In this document: positions 9,250 to 18,070 of the stretch, piece after piece
Layout: every line of letters starts with the position of its first letter
Position numbering within the stretch: position 1 is the stretch's first letter
The notes under the pieces: generated by a model
What the model was told of the DNA's origin: nothing
Databases searched by the model: none
Seen by the model: the letters and a program-made list of their open reading frames with translations, nothing else
Assembly (NCBI RefSeq): GCF_004103715.1
Contig: NZ_CP035282.1
Location: 2,656,673-2,720,672, forward strand
Length of the DNA: 64,000 nucleotides
Reading direction: 5' to 3'
DNA from: Acidilutibacter cellobiosedens
Lineage (GTDB): Bacteria; Bacillota; Clostridia; Tissierellales; Acidilutibacteraceae
Translations under genes and position numbers: made by a program

Positions 9250-10939
9250 CGTTTTCCCCTCCCTTGCTATCTTGGATTAGATTGTAAAAATATGTGTCTT
9301 TCTTAAGCAATTCATCATATAAACCGTGTTCCGCTATTTCTCCATCTTTAAAAACTATAATATCATCATATTTATATAGATTATCGTTAGGTCTATGGCT
9401 AATCATTATTATAGTCTTATCAATGTCCAAAATATTCTTTTCAATTTCCATAGAATTTTTATTATCAAGTGCAGAAAAGCTTTCATCTAATAAGAAAATA
9501 GATTTATCTGATAGTAACGCCCTAGCCAATGAAATTCTCTGCTTTTCTCCTCCTGAAAAATTCTTTCCGCCTTCCTCTATATATGTATCGATACCATTAG
9601 GTAGGCTTTTTATTAATCCATCAAGTCCTGAAAATTTAACGGCTTTATTTATCTCATCATCTGTATATTTATTTGAGAATAAAGTTATATTATCCTTTAA
9701 GGTTCCACTCATTATGAACACTTTCTGTTGAATATATGCCATTTGTTTCCAAAGTGAGCTGTTTTTAATTGTTTTCAGCTCCATATCATTAAAAAATATC
9801 TGACCGTCATAAGTTTTATAAAAACCCATAATAAGTTTTATCAATGTACTCTTACCGCTGCCGCTGCCACCAAAAATTGCATATTTATATCCTTTATTAA
9901 ATGTAAAATTAATATTTTTTAAAACTTGTGTATCATTATAGGAAAAACTTAGATTTTTAACATCTATTCTTTCAATATCATCAATATCGTCTAATGAATC
10001 TTCAAAATCATTTCCCTCATTTAAAAAAGTATCTACTTTTTCTTTAACATTTTTACTTGCATTGATTTTTTCATAATAGTCCAGTATGGATGATACAGGG
10101 TTACCTATATTATTTGCATATCCAAACAAGGCTGTAGCTGCAGAAACTTCTATTAATTTAGCTACAACATCATTTACAAAGACTATCAAAGCTCCAACTT
10201 TTAAAAAATAAATTACAACAGCTGCCAAAACAAAGTTTATTGCACCTAGGAATTTTTCATTATATCTGGTATCCTCCAATTTAAAAACATCATCTTTAAA
10301 TTTTTCTTGAAATATAGTATGTTTATTGCTTGTTGTGATTTCTTCCATACCATAGATATATTCATTAGTTTTATCATTGTATCGAGTCATTGCCTTTGAA
10401 CTATTAAGCCCAGCTATACCAATTTTTTTCTTAAGTAAAGAAGGTTGTATTAGAGAAGGTATGGTCAATAGCAAAATAATAAATACATACTTTAAATCAA
10501 TTTTTGCAATAAAAAATATCATAACCAAAATTTGAATTACTTCTCCAATGATATCGACTAAACTCATATAGTATTCATTTTCTAGAATATCAACATCATT
10601 TACAATCATGGAAGAATAGTATACATTATCCTTCTCATAGAAACTATTATAGTTTAAATCAAGTAATTTGTTTACCATATCTCCCCTTAAGGATTTTGAA
10701 ACTCTATAAAGAATATATCTTTCAATAAAAAACATAATGATTACAAAAATTAACATCCCTAAAAGCATTAACATAACTTGAATGGTAACAACTTTTCCTT
10801 GAGCAAGATCATTATTTAATGCAATATCTGTTATCCAAGAATATGAAGTAAATATTAAAGTTAGAAAAGCATAGGTCACAAGGGAAAATATCCCATAGAT
10901 AAATAGAAGTAATTTGTTTTTTCTTAAATAATTAATCAT
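9206..10939 (-). CDS. ABC exporter half-transporter (membrane domain + ATPase), first of a pair
   Basis: This 577-aa half-transporter starts at an ATG behind AAGGGGG. Its hydrophobic membrane domain covers about residues 10-290. The ATPase carries Walker A GGSGSGKS, signature FSGGEKQR, Walker B IFLLDESFSALD and an H-loop ISHR. The Walker B is followed by ESF where the partner has EAT, a small divergence typical of paired half-transporters. It begins 25 nt after the radical SAM gene, and its 3' end overlaps the partner. It is predicted to move the cluster's peptide product across the membrane. Confidence 0.85.
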   Translation of the reverse strand: MINYLRKNKLLLFIYGIFSLVTYAFLTLIFTSYSWITDIALNNDLAQGKVVTIQVMLMLLGMLIFVIIMFFIERYILYRVSKSLRGDMVNKLLDLNYNSFYEKDNVYYSSMIVNDVDILENEYYMSLVDIIGEVIQILVMIFFIAKIDLKYVFIILLLTIPSLIQPSLLKKKIGIAGLNSSKAMTRYNDKTNEYIYGMEEITTSNKHTIFQEKFKDDVFKLEDTRYNEKFLGAINFVLAAVVIYFLKVGALIVFVNDVVAKLIEVSAATALFGYANNIGNPVSSILDYYEKINASKNVKEKVDTFLNEGNDFEDSLDDIDDIERIDVKNLSFSYNDTQVLKNINFTFNKGYKYAIFGGSGSGKSTLIKLIMGFYKTYDGQIFFNDMELKTIKNSSLWKQMAYIQQKVFIMSGTLKDNITLFSNKYTDDEINKAVKFSGLDGLIKSLPNGIDTYIEEGGKNFSGGEKQRISLARALLSDKSIFLLDESFSALDNKNSMEIEKNILDIDKTIIMISHRPNDNLYKYDDIIVFKDGEIAEHGLYDELLKKDTYFYNLIQDSKGGENDEEKKQCSSESTFS

Positions 10940-10964
10940 TGGAACCCCCTTAATAAAATATTTA

Positions 10965-12767
10965 TTATATCTTTTTTACACTGACTTTATTGTTTGGCTT
11001 TTTACTAATACATACTTTTGTAGTTTTATACTCAACAGACTTAGTTTTTGTATTTTGTAGCGAAATAACATCAACTGGATATTCAACTATAACTTGAGTT
11101 TTATACTTATCAAAATTCAGCATAAATGCTTCCTTACCTAGATGAAACATAAATATAATATTTTTGTTATTTGTATGACTTGCCAAAGAATAAGAAATAA
11201 TTTCAATAAATTTAAGAACTACTTGAAAAAATTCATCTTTTAAATTTTTATATGTCGAGTCAATATCAACATTATTAATAATATTAATTAAATCACTTTT
11301 ATAATAATCATAAATATCATAAATGTATTTGTTTTCAAATTCTCTTATTAAATAATAATAAACGTAGTTAAAAAACCTATATAAAAATACTAATGAATAT
11401 ACAAACTCAGAGAGATAATCAGTATTTTCTCTAACCGGAGTATTAAATTCACAAAAATTTGTAAAACAATTAATATTATTGGAAATAAGAGATTCATATT
11501 TTTTTATAAATTTTTTATCATAAAAAAAACCATTAATTCTATTTTTATCAAAGTATAAATCATTTATAACCAAATCTAATTCTGTAGTACTTGGAAAAGG
11601 TGTAAATCTATGCAACTGTATATTACTAATTTTTAATTTTATCATCTCATTAATAAAATACAGTGTAAGATGTAGGTCTTCGAGTGTCTCTTCTTTAAAA
11701 CCGTACATGAAGGACATAGTTATCTTAACATCTTTTGTACTTAACATCTTGATTTTTGTTAATGCATCATTTATATTGATGTTTTTATTAATTATTTTCT
11801 GCATACGTTGAGAACCCGTTTCAATACCAATATAAATAGCCTTGCAACCAACATCAAGCATTATATCAATTAGTTCTTCATCGATAGTATCTATTCTTGC
11901 AGAACAACTCCATTCAATATCAATATTACTTTCCTTTAGTTTTTTACAAAAATCAATCACTAAATCCCTATTAACAGTAAATAAATCATGTTCGAATGTG
12001 AACGTATTAATATTATAATTATTTTTAATATATAATATTTCTTTAATTATGTTATTATTAGTTTTTAATCTAAATTTGCGATTCCAAAACTTGCTAGTGC
12101 AACAAAAACTACAGGAAAAAGGACAGCCTCTCCCCACATCTATTGGATAAGACACTATTTTCTCCTTGACAATAAATTTATCTAAAAATATGGGTTCAAT
12201 AAGTTGAATTGAATTAACATCTACCATAGATGTATCTCTATCGGTAAATAAAATTTTACCTTTATTTCTATATGCTAAATTAGGAACAGACTTCAATTCA
12301 TCTAATGAATTATTCAAAATTGATTTCACAACAGCTAAAATATTTCCTTCTCCTTCTCCAATCATTATCATATCAATACATAAAAAACTTTTCATGGTAT
12401 CTTCAGCAGATAATGAGGCTTGTGGCCCTCCTAAAATAATATAAATATCATCTAATTTGTCATTTTTAATTCTATCTTTAATTCTATTAGATAAATCAAT
12501 AACAAAGGGGTAGTTATCATTCATAGCCGTAAAACCTAAAACTGTTGGGCTTATATCAATGATATCATCAACTATTTGTTCAAGGATTTCATCATGTACA
12601 TTTGAAAACTTCTTGTTATTAACGTACTTTTCATAAGAAAAATCATATATATCCACTGCAATATCGTTTCTGTATAAAATGCTTGCTAAATTTAGTAAGC
12701 CAATATTCGGAAATTCGCGGTAATCGGCGTTCCCAATATTTAAATTATTAACTAACAACATATCCAT
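10965..12767 (-). CDS. B12-binding-type radical SAM enzyme, putative peptide maturase
   Basis: This 600-aa protein has an N-terminal Rossmann-like region of the cobalamin-binding radical SAM type (about 1-165; NIGLLNLASILYRNDIAVDIYDF, ILGGPQASLSAEDT, MIGEGEG). The radical SAM core follows, with the cluster motif CPFSCSFC (C215, C219, C222), and then a long region of unknown function with few landmarks. B12-dependent members often C-methylate unreactive carbons; other members do different chemistry without methylation. It sits 110 nt downstream of the 56-aa candidate precursor and just ahead of two exporter genes, so peptide modification is the natural inference. The specific reaction is unknown. 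Start at ATG 12767 behind AAAGGG. Confidence 0.75.
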   Translation of the reverse strand: MDMLLVNNLNIGNADYREFPNIGLLNLASILYRNDIAVDIYDFSYEKYVNNKKFSNVHDEILEQIVDDIIDISPTVLGFTAMNDNYPFVIDLSNRIKDRIKNDKLDDIYIILGGPQASLSAEDTMKSFLCIDMIMIGEGEGNILAVVKSILNNSLDELKSVPNLAYRNKGKILFTDRDTSMVDVNSIQLIEPIFLDKFIVKEKIVSYPIDVGRGCPFSCSFCCTSKFWNRKFRLKTNNNIIKEILYIKNNYNINTFTFEHDLFTVNRDLVIDFCKKLKESNIDIEWSCSARIDTIDEELIDIMLDVGCKAIYIGIETGSQRMQKIINKNININDALTKIKMLSTKDVKITMSFMYGFKEETLEDLHLTLYFINEMIKLKISNIQLHRFTPFPSTTELDLVINDLYFDKNRINGFFYDKKFIKKYESLISNNINCFTNFCEFNTPVRENTDYLSEFVYSLVFLYRFFNYVYYYLIREFENKYIYDIYDYYKSDLINIINNVDIDSTYKNLKDEFFQVVLKFIEIISYSLASHTNNKNIIFMFHLGKEAFMLNFDKYKTQVIVEYPVDVISLQNTKTKSVEYKTTKVCISKKPNNKVSVKKI

Positions 12768-12792
12768 CTGAATCCCTTTACCCCCTTAAAAA

Positions 12793-12811
12793 AATAACGG
12801 TCTCTGTATAA
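12793..12811 (+). repeat. Left arm of inverted repeat flanking the precursor gene
   Basis: AATAACGGTCTCTGTATAA on the plus strand matches the minus-strand sequence at 13068-13087, with one substitution and one single-base gap. It lies between the precursor and radical SAM genes. Confidence 0.6.
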
Positions 12812-12877
12812 AGGATCATATTTATCTACATAAATTTACATATACTAAAATTTAGACGTTAGATACTATTGAAAAAA

Positions 12878-13048
12878 CTACGTTATTTCAATACTAATCT
12901 TGATACCGTCTTTAGTTTCTTCTCCATCAATTAAAAATTCCTCAGATTCAATGGCATTTGCTAATTCTTCATTATCAATAATTATTTTACCATTGCTAAC
13001 ATTAAGATCATTTTCTTTTATAAATACATCTTTCCTCTTTTTAGTCAT
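12878..13048 (-). CDS. Candidate RiPP precursor peptide, 56 aa, Cys-free
   Basis: A strong AGGAGGTGAAAAT site directly precedes the ATG at 13048, and the frame runs 56 codons to TAG at 12878. The peptide begins MTKKRKDVFIKENDLNVSNG, continues with an acidic middle (NEELANAIESEEF, DGEET) and ends KDGIKISIEIT. It lacks Cys, Trp, Tyr, His, Pro and Gln, which excludes thioether, lanthionine and Trp/Tyr-crosslink chemistries. The C-terminus alternates Ile with polar residues. Its position between a winged-helix gene and a radical SAM gene, inside a cluster with a peptidase and exporters, is that of a RiPP precursor. No homologue is recognised. A small structural or regulatory protein is the alternative. 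Confidence 0.6.
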   Translation of the reverse strand: MTKKRKDVFIKENDLNVSNGKIIIDNEELANAIESEEFLIDGEETKDGIKISIEIT

Positions 13049-13067
13049 ATTTTCACCTCCTCTGCTA

Positions 13068-13087
13068 TTATATCAGAGACCATTATT
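13068..13087 (-). repeat. Right arm of inverted repeat flanking the precursor gene; contains extended -10-like sequence
   Basis: The minus strand reads AATAATGGTCTCTGATATAA, the near-identical partner of 12793-12811. It ends in an extended -10-like TGATATAAT, whose last base is at 13067, only 18 nt before the precursor ATG. It may therefore be part of a promoter or operator for the peptide gene. Confidence 0.5.
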
Positions 13088-13133
13088 AACATAACTAACA
13101 CCGTTAAAGTTTGTATCAAAGTTTCAAAACGGT

Positions 13134-13640
13134 TTAAATTTTTTTAAATTTCCCAATTGCAGATACAAAAGCATATGAGTCTTCTGAGTTTGAATCTTCT
13201 ATACTCTCAAATTTCTTCAATAGCTTATTATATTCTTCAAGAAAGCTATATACTGTGTCTTTATTACATTTAATAATTATATTATGTGCAGTCCCAAATT
13301 CATCCGAATATATATTATTTATTAATTCTTTAATAACATCAGAAAAATATTTTATCATTTCAATAGTATCGCTAAACTTTCCATTATCAATGAAGTCTAA
13401 ATTCTCTTGTAATTTATACGTTTTCTTTATCATATTATTTGAGTCAATATCAGATTCAACAATTATGAGACCGTTTTCATCAAGTGAATTCAATATTTGT
13501 TGAACTTTGAATTTGGAGATATTTGTTTCATTACATATAGAATTTATGCTTTTGTAATCATTAAAAATAGAAAGTATAACATTGAATACGTTCTTATCAA
13601 CAATATTTATATTTGGTAACGATTTATTAGCTATACTCAT
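13134..13640 (-). CDS. Winged-helix protein of the peptide cluster (regulator or precursor-binding protein)
   Basis: This 168-aa soluble protein starts at an ATG behind AGGAGGG. Residues 15-75 look like a winged helix-turn-helix (INSICNETNISKFKVQQILNSLDENGLI followed by a beta wing). The C-terminal half is helical and acidic, with no recognised motif. It lies 25 nt downstream of the M16 peptidase and 85 nt upstream of the precursor. It could regulate the cluster through the inverted repeats at 12793 and 13068. RiPP recognition elements also have a winged-helix fold, so a role in binding the precursor leader is possible. Neither is proven. Confidence 0.55.
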   Translation of the reverse strand: MSIANKSLPNINIVDKNVFNVILSIFNDYKSINSICNETNISKFKVQQILNSLDENGLIIVESDIDSNNMIKKTYKLQENLDFIDNGKFSDTIEMIKYFSDVIKELINNIYSDEFGTAHNIIIKCNKDTVYSFLEEYNKLLKKFESIEDSNSEDSYAFVSAIGKFKKI

Positions 13641-13665
13641 AATTACCCTCCTATAGTAATTATAT

Positions 13666-14940
13666 TTAACTAATCTTTTCTAAATTTTCTATAACTATAT
13701 CCATATTAGTATCACCTATTATAGCTAGTCCAAGATTATTATACCTTAAAATATTTTTACTTTTCTTAACCACATCATCCAACTGTATTTTCTTAATCTT
13801 CCTTATAGTATTCTCTAAAAAATACAGCTGATTATATGAAGCATATTTCCCAAAATATATCAACTTTTTACTTAGGTCATTAAAATCGAGATTTTTTTCA
13901 GTAATAAGAGACATTTTGGCTCTATTAAATTCTTCATCATTAATACCTTCTCCTAACAAATGATTAATTTCTTCAACAATAATACCAGTTGCTTCTTCAA
14001 CATCTTCATGTTTACAAACCACAGAGATTGCAAGGGTTGAAAAATCTTCATATTCAGTAACAAAACCTCCAACATTGTACGCAATACCCTTTTCTTGTCG
14101 AATCTTTTGAGTAATTCGTTGGCTCATTATAGGATCTGCAAGAATTTTAATTAACATTTCAGATATTAAAATATCTTCTATATTACCATTCTTAACTTTA
14201 AAACCTAACGAGAGAACGCTGTTGGAAGTATTGGGAGTTTTTTTGTAATAAATGCCAGGTGTATCGATAATATTTTCATTAATCTTAAACGTTGGAGTGT
14301 CTTCCCAATCTTCAAATATATCCTCGATTAATTTTATACTTTTATCATAATCAATATCCCCTATCAAAATTAGAACAGCATTTTCTGGTGTGTATGTATT
14401 CGAAACTATTTTTTCAACATCTTCAAGTTTTATATTGCTAATATTATCTAAAGACCCTAAAATATTTCTTCCAACTGAATAGTTGCCATAAATTGCTTGA
14501 TTAATACATTCAACAATTTGATTAAAAGATGCATAATATGACCTAGCTTCTTGAAGAATTACTTTTCTTTCATTAAGAAATATTTCCTTATCAAATTTAG
14601 TATTATTAACAACAATAGATTTAATAGTTTTTAAGCAAATATCAAGGCTCTCTTTTAAACCTTTAAAATGATAGTATGTATACTCCTTTGTTGTAGTGGC
14701 ATTATAAGTAACTCCAAAATCATTTAAACTTTGGAAATTTCTCTCAATATCCTTGTTATTACTATTATTTCTATTAAATGCCATATGTTCTGTATAGTGA
14801 GAAATTCCATTCATTTCATCGTTTTCATTCTTGCTGCCTTGTTTTATCCATATTCCAGTAGCTATCATTTTTATATTAGGAATTTTATGTAAAAGTACTT
14901 GTAGTCCGTTTTCAAGATAGAAGTTCAAAACCTCATTCAT
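13666..14940 (-). CDS. M16-family zinc metallopeptidase
   Basis: This 424-aa protein carries the inverted zinc motif HxxEH as HYTEH (near residues 48-52) with the downstream glutamate in ERKVILQEARSYY, followed by the second M16 half (YNVGGFVTEYED region). This is the single-chain length typical of processing-peptidase or PqqF/ZP-type M16 enzymes. Start ATG 14940 with AGGGAGGTGATAAT. As the first gene of the cluster it is inferred to remove the leader from the 56-aa peptide, since the exporters lack a C39 peptidase domain. The upstream 130 nt to the IS21 element is very AT-rich and should hold the cluster promoter. Confidence 0.8.
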   Translation of the reverse strand: MNEVLNFYLENGLQVLLHKIPNIKMIATGIWIKQGSKNENDEMNGISHYTEHMAFNRNNSNNKDIERNFQSLNDFGVTYNATTTKEYTYYHFKGLKESLDICLKTIKSIVVNNTKFDKEIFLNERKVILQEARSYYASFNQIVECINQAIYGNYSVGRNILGSLDNISNIKLEDVEKIVSNTYTPENAVLILIGDIDYDKSIKLIEDIFEDWEDTPTFKINENIIDTPGIYYKKTPNTSNSVLSLGFKVKNGNIEDILISEMLIKILADPIMSQRITQKIRQEKGIAYNVGGFVTEYEDFSTLAISVVCKHEDVEEATGIIVEEINHLLGEGINDEEFNRAKMSLITEKNLDFNDLSKKLIYFGKYASYNQLYFLENTIRKIKKIQLDDVVKKSKNILRYNNLGLAIIGDTNMDIVIENLEKIS

Positions 14941-15166
14941 ATATTATCACCTCCCTAAACCATTATCTATATATATATTTATGAATAAATATTATATATA
15001 CTCGTTCACACTTATAAATACTATATTAATTTTACTGTATAATTAATATTAAGTTACTATATTTGTATTTGTCAACCGAAAATTAGGTCAAAAGACCATT
15101 TAATTTTAGGTCACTTTCTTGTAAATAAATGTGCCTCTAAAATTTGTGTACAAAGGCACAAATACT

Positions 15167-15931
15167 TTAAGCTGTTAAAGATTTAATAGATGCACCATTT
15201 TCTCTTAATGTTTCTCTTAGCCGATAAGAATCACCCTCCATGTCGACAAGAATTGCCTTGTAAGTAAGTCTATCTATCATCGCACTTGTAACTGTCGGAT
15301 CACCGAAAACCTCAATCCAACGCTCAAATGAAAGGTTAGAAGTAATTATTGTTGATTTCCTTGCTGCCCTTAAAGAAAGATTATTAAACAGCAGATCTGT
15401 CCCTTCCCGGTCAAACGAGGTGTACCCAAGTTCATCTGCCACTACAAGGTCATATTTTTCAAATCTATTCTCAAAATATCTCAAGGTCTTAGCGCTATTG
15501 CTTTCCTTCAATGTAGTAACCAGTAGTGGAATTGTCGTGAACAGAACCTTATAACCTGCCATGCAAGCCTTTAATGCTAAAGCAATACTAACCATAGTTT
15601 TTCCGGTTCCCGGGTTACCGGTCATTATGATATTTTTGCCTTTTTCGATAAAATCAAGTGTTGCTAACTCAGGAAGTCTTTTCTGCATATCTACTGGGAG
15701 ACAGTCAATTTCAATATCTTCAATATATTGCCTGTAAGGCAAATGTGCATTTCGAATACGACATTCAATGGAACGCTTATCCTTTTCTTCCATCTCATAA
15801 GTTAAAAGCTTATGAAGAAAATCCTCATAATCAGCCGCTTCAGATATTACTTCTTCATAGTGAGTTTTAATTCCTTTAAGTTTCAATATATTACAGTATT
15901 CTTTAATCTCTTCATTTAATTTAACCTTCAT
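15167..15931 (-). CDS. istB: IS21 helper ATPase IstB
   Basis: This AAA+ (DnaA-like) ATPase assists the IstA transposase in target selection. Walker A is TGNPGTGKT and Walker B region is DLVVADELGYTS. The start at 15931 (MKVKLNEEIKEYCNILKLKGIK) is chosen because AAGGAGG precedes it and IstB proteins begin with such a helical segment; this leaves a typical 254-aa protein. An in-frame extension to 15985 would run back into istA. The ATG sits next to the istA TAG, indicating translational coupling. Confidence 0.92.
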   Translation of the reverse strand: MKVKLNEEIKEYCNILKLKGIKTHYEEVISEAADYEDFLHKLLTYEMEEKDKRSIECRIRNAHLPYRQYIEDIEIDCLPVDMQKRLPELATLDFIEKGKNIIMTGNPGTGKTMVSIALALKACMAGYKVLFTTIPLLVTTLKESNSAKTLRYFENRFEKYDLVVADELGYTSFDREGTDLLFNNLSLRAARKSTIITSNLSFERWIEVFGDPTVTSAMIDRLTYKAILVDMEGDSYRLRETLRENGASIKSLTA

Positions 15932-15932
15932 A

Positions 15933-17516
15933 CTATACAGCCTCCTTGTTAAGCTTTCTTGATTGGAGTGCTGCAAGTTTATCATAAATCGATAATGTGC
16001 TCCTTGATTTTTCAGTTAGATGATCATTTAATGGAACAGTAACGCAAATTTCTTTTTCCTTTCTACTTTCACAAATCACCTTAACCTTATCAGCACTCAT
16101 ATCCATTGGTGACAGTTTTTCAAGTTCCCTTAAAGCTTCTGTCACAGCATGGATTCCTTTTTCATAAATAATTTCTAAAACTTGTAGAAATGTCTTGGCA
16201 TCTTTGGTATAATACTGTTCATAGATATATTTGATCTGGGTGTCCGTTTGGAGCAGTGCTGTGCTTCCTTTGAGGGCACCTGGTTTTTTATGTAGAGTTC
16301 TAAGATAATGATGAATCTCAATTTTCCAGTCATGCAGTTTAAAACTGCGGTCATGTTTAGCTACAATGCTGTTATCGTAGTAGATAATTATCTTATCTGT
16401 AAACATCTTCACTTTTACCATTTTACCAACTAATGTATCCGGCACAGAATAATGATTTTGACTTACCGTTACGGTCGAATATTTGTCAACACGGTTTTCT
16501 GAATAAATACTGCTTTCAAACTTAGGTAAGTTAGGAAACAAGTGTTTTTGCTCTTCTTTAAAGATTTCCATCGGCACCAATCCGTTAGATGTTTCTTTAT
16601 TATTAAGCTTCATACATTCTTCAAAAAGAAACTTGTTTGCTTCTGCAAGAGTGTCGAATTTGTCATTACCCGGCTCACTGAATACTTTTCTTCTAACATA
16701 TTCTACACTTCTCTCAACGTGGCCCTTTTCATTGCCTTTTGCAATATTCGTGAACCTAAAGTTGAATCCATAGTATATTGATAATTCTGTCAATGCTTTT
16801 GTTGGCTCTTTTTCGAACAATCCAACAAATTTCTTAACTGCAACCCTCATATTATCATAGACCATTGTTCTAAAATTACCTTTGCAAAATGAGAAAAATT
16901 CTGCATGTGATTGTTGAAATGCTGGAGTATCTTGAGATTTAAAAAGCATTGAATATCTGATTCCGCTTTTAGCAGGAGTAAAAACTGCCATTTGATAAGC
17001 TTTATATCCTTCTCCCCCTATATCTAATTTTGCCGTACCCCAGTCAAATTCACATACATCTCCAAGAACATATTCTTGTCTTATGAAAGCTTCACGATGC
17101 CTATCCTCGATTGTTTTAACTAATCTTTTAACTGATGAATAACTAATATTAAAATTTTTCTTTAACAAGTATTCATGAATATCAATTTTTCTCATTTGCT
17201 GCTTTGACATACCGTTAGCACGCTTCCATTCATTAACCTTTAAGCATTCTTCAATTACTTCAATCATCTCAGATGTTACCTTGTTTGGCCCTCTGTTTTC
17301 AGAATTGTATTTTGGTTTTTCAACAATTGCTTGAATTAATTCTTTTGTATCTGTTTCAGGATTTTTTGCTAAAAGTTCTTGCTTTTGATTTTCATACTCA
17401 TTTACATATTTATTTACAGTATCCTTGCTCATGTGAAGCTCACTGGCAATGCTTCGATTGCTCATACCGTCAATATGTTTAAGTATGATTTTTTGTTTTT
17501 GATTCAATTTTATCAC
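15933..17516 (-). CDS. istA: IS21 transposase IstA
   Basis: This 527-aa DDE transposase has an N-terminal helix-turn-helix (SNRSIASELHMSKDTVNKYV) and an integrase core with acidic residues in CEFDWGTAKLD, VYDNMRVAVKKF and NEKGHVERSVEYVRR. The C-terminal beta-rich region (VDKYSTVTVSQNHYSVPDTLVGKMVKV) is typical of IS21. No frameshift or stop was seen, so the element may still be active. Confidence 0.92.
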   Translation of the reverse strand: MIKLNQKQKIILKHIDGMSNRSIASELHMSKDTVNKYVNEYENQKQELLAKNPETDTKELIQAIVEKPKYNSENRGPNKVTSEMIEVIEECLKVNEWKRANGMSKQQMRKIDIHEYLLKKNFNISYSSVKRLVKTIEDRHREAFIRQEYVLGDVCEFDWGTAKLDIGGEGYKAYQMAVFTPAKSGIRYSMLFKSQDTPAFQQSHAEFFSFCKGNFRTMVYDNMRVAVKKFVGLFEKEPTKALTELSIYYGFNFRFTNIAKGNEKGHVERSVEYVRRKVFSEPGNDKFDTLAEANKFLFEECMKLNNKETSNGLVPMEIFKEEQKHLFPNLPKFESSIYSENRVDKYSTVTVSQNHYSVPDTLVGKMVKVKMFTDKIIIYYDNSIVAKHDRSFKLHDWKIEIHHYLRTLHKKPGALKGSTALLQTDTQIKYIYEQYYTKDAKTFLQVLEIIYEKGIHAVTEALRELEKLSPMDMSADKVKVICESRKEKEICVTVPLNDHLTEKSRSTLSIYDKLAALQSRKLNKEAV

Positions 17517-17619
17517 TTCCTTCTCTTCCTCCTCCCAGTTTATACTGAAAGGATACCATATTTTCTTAAGAAAGTGACCTAATTTTCAATGAGCCAGCTG
17601 ACCTATTTTTAGATTAGCA

Positions 17620-18027
17620 TAAACAATATTCAAATCTCGCTGTAGTTTTAAGACTTATTTATTAAATTTTATTAATTATGTCTATATTTAAAAATTTAAT
17701 AAAAAATAACACTCATATTTTACACGATATCTTTTCCGTTAAACTAACGTACTCTTCAAATTTAACTAACTAATGATATTATATCAATAATATCATAAAA
17801 ATTATAACGAGTAAAGATATTTCCGTAATTTTTTTTACTTATCATAACTTTTTAAAAATTCTCTCAGATAGGCATCGTCACGGAGCTCCCCAAAATTCAT
17901 ATCAAAACAAATCATGAAATTAGAACACAAATATTTGGATAAACTGCTACTTCTGGGAATGAGTAAAAAAATGAAATTAGCAAAATATTAATGTATTTAG
18001 CAAACGAATTTTTTTAAAATAAATTTT
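17620..18027. other. Intergenic region beside IS21, no intact gene
   Basis: About 400 nt of AT-rich DNA lie between the IS21 right end and the phosphoglucomutase terminator. The only coding-like trace is a short minus-strand fragment at 17835-17915. A plus-strand 25-codon ORF near 17914 has no ribosome site and is not supported. Confidence 0.6.
17835..17915 (-). pseudogene. Possible nitrilase-superfamily gene fragment
   Basis: Twenty-six codons encode MICFDMNFGELRDD followed by AYLREFLKSYDK and TAA. ICFDMNFGELR resembles the catalytic-cysteine block of carbon-nitrogen hydrolases (G-x-x-I-C-[YF]-D-x-x-F-x-E-L-R). Nothing else of the domain is seen in the flanks, so this would be a remnant next to a mobile element. 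The match is short and may be chance. Confidence 0.3.
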
Positions 18028-18056
18028 GACGGTAAAAATTTTATCTTTTTACCGTC
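18028..18056 (-). terminator. Terminator of the amidohydrolase-pgcA operon
   Basis: GACGGTAAAAA and TTTTTACCGTC form an 11-bp perfect stem just after the pgcA stop, followed on the minus strand by AAAATTTATTTT. Confidence 0.75.
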
Positions 18057-18070
18057 ATGAATAATTCAGG

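Larger units (their letters stand above)
15070..17619 (-). mobile_element. IS21-family insertion sequence, apparently intact
   Basis: The istA and istB genes lie between ends that begin TG. The left end starts TGTCAACCGAAAATTAGGTCA at about 15070. The right end, read inward on the minus strand from 17619, starts TGCTAATCTAAAAATAGGTCA. Both ends contain a second internal copy of the AATTTTAGGTCACTTTCTT-type block, the multiple terminal repeats typical of IS21. I could not see a clean target-site duplication in the flanks, so either the outermost base is uncertain or the insertion is old. Confidence 0.8.

Noticed and set aside
13068-13087. Extended -10 (TGATATAAT) as a definite precursor promoter
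   Set aside because: It is only 18 nt from the ATG, so a transcript starting there would begin in the ribosome site; no convincing -35. Kept only as a possibility.
17914-17991. Plus-strand 25-codon ORF (MKLEHKYLDKLLLL...)
   Set aside because: No ribosome site, no recognisable homology, and it lies in a degraded region next to IS21.
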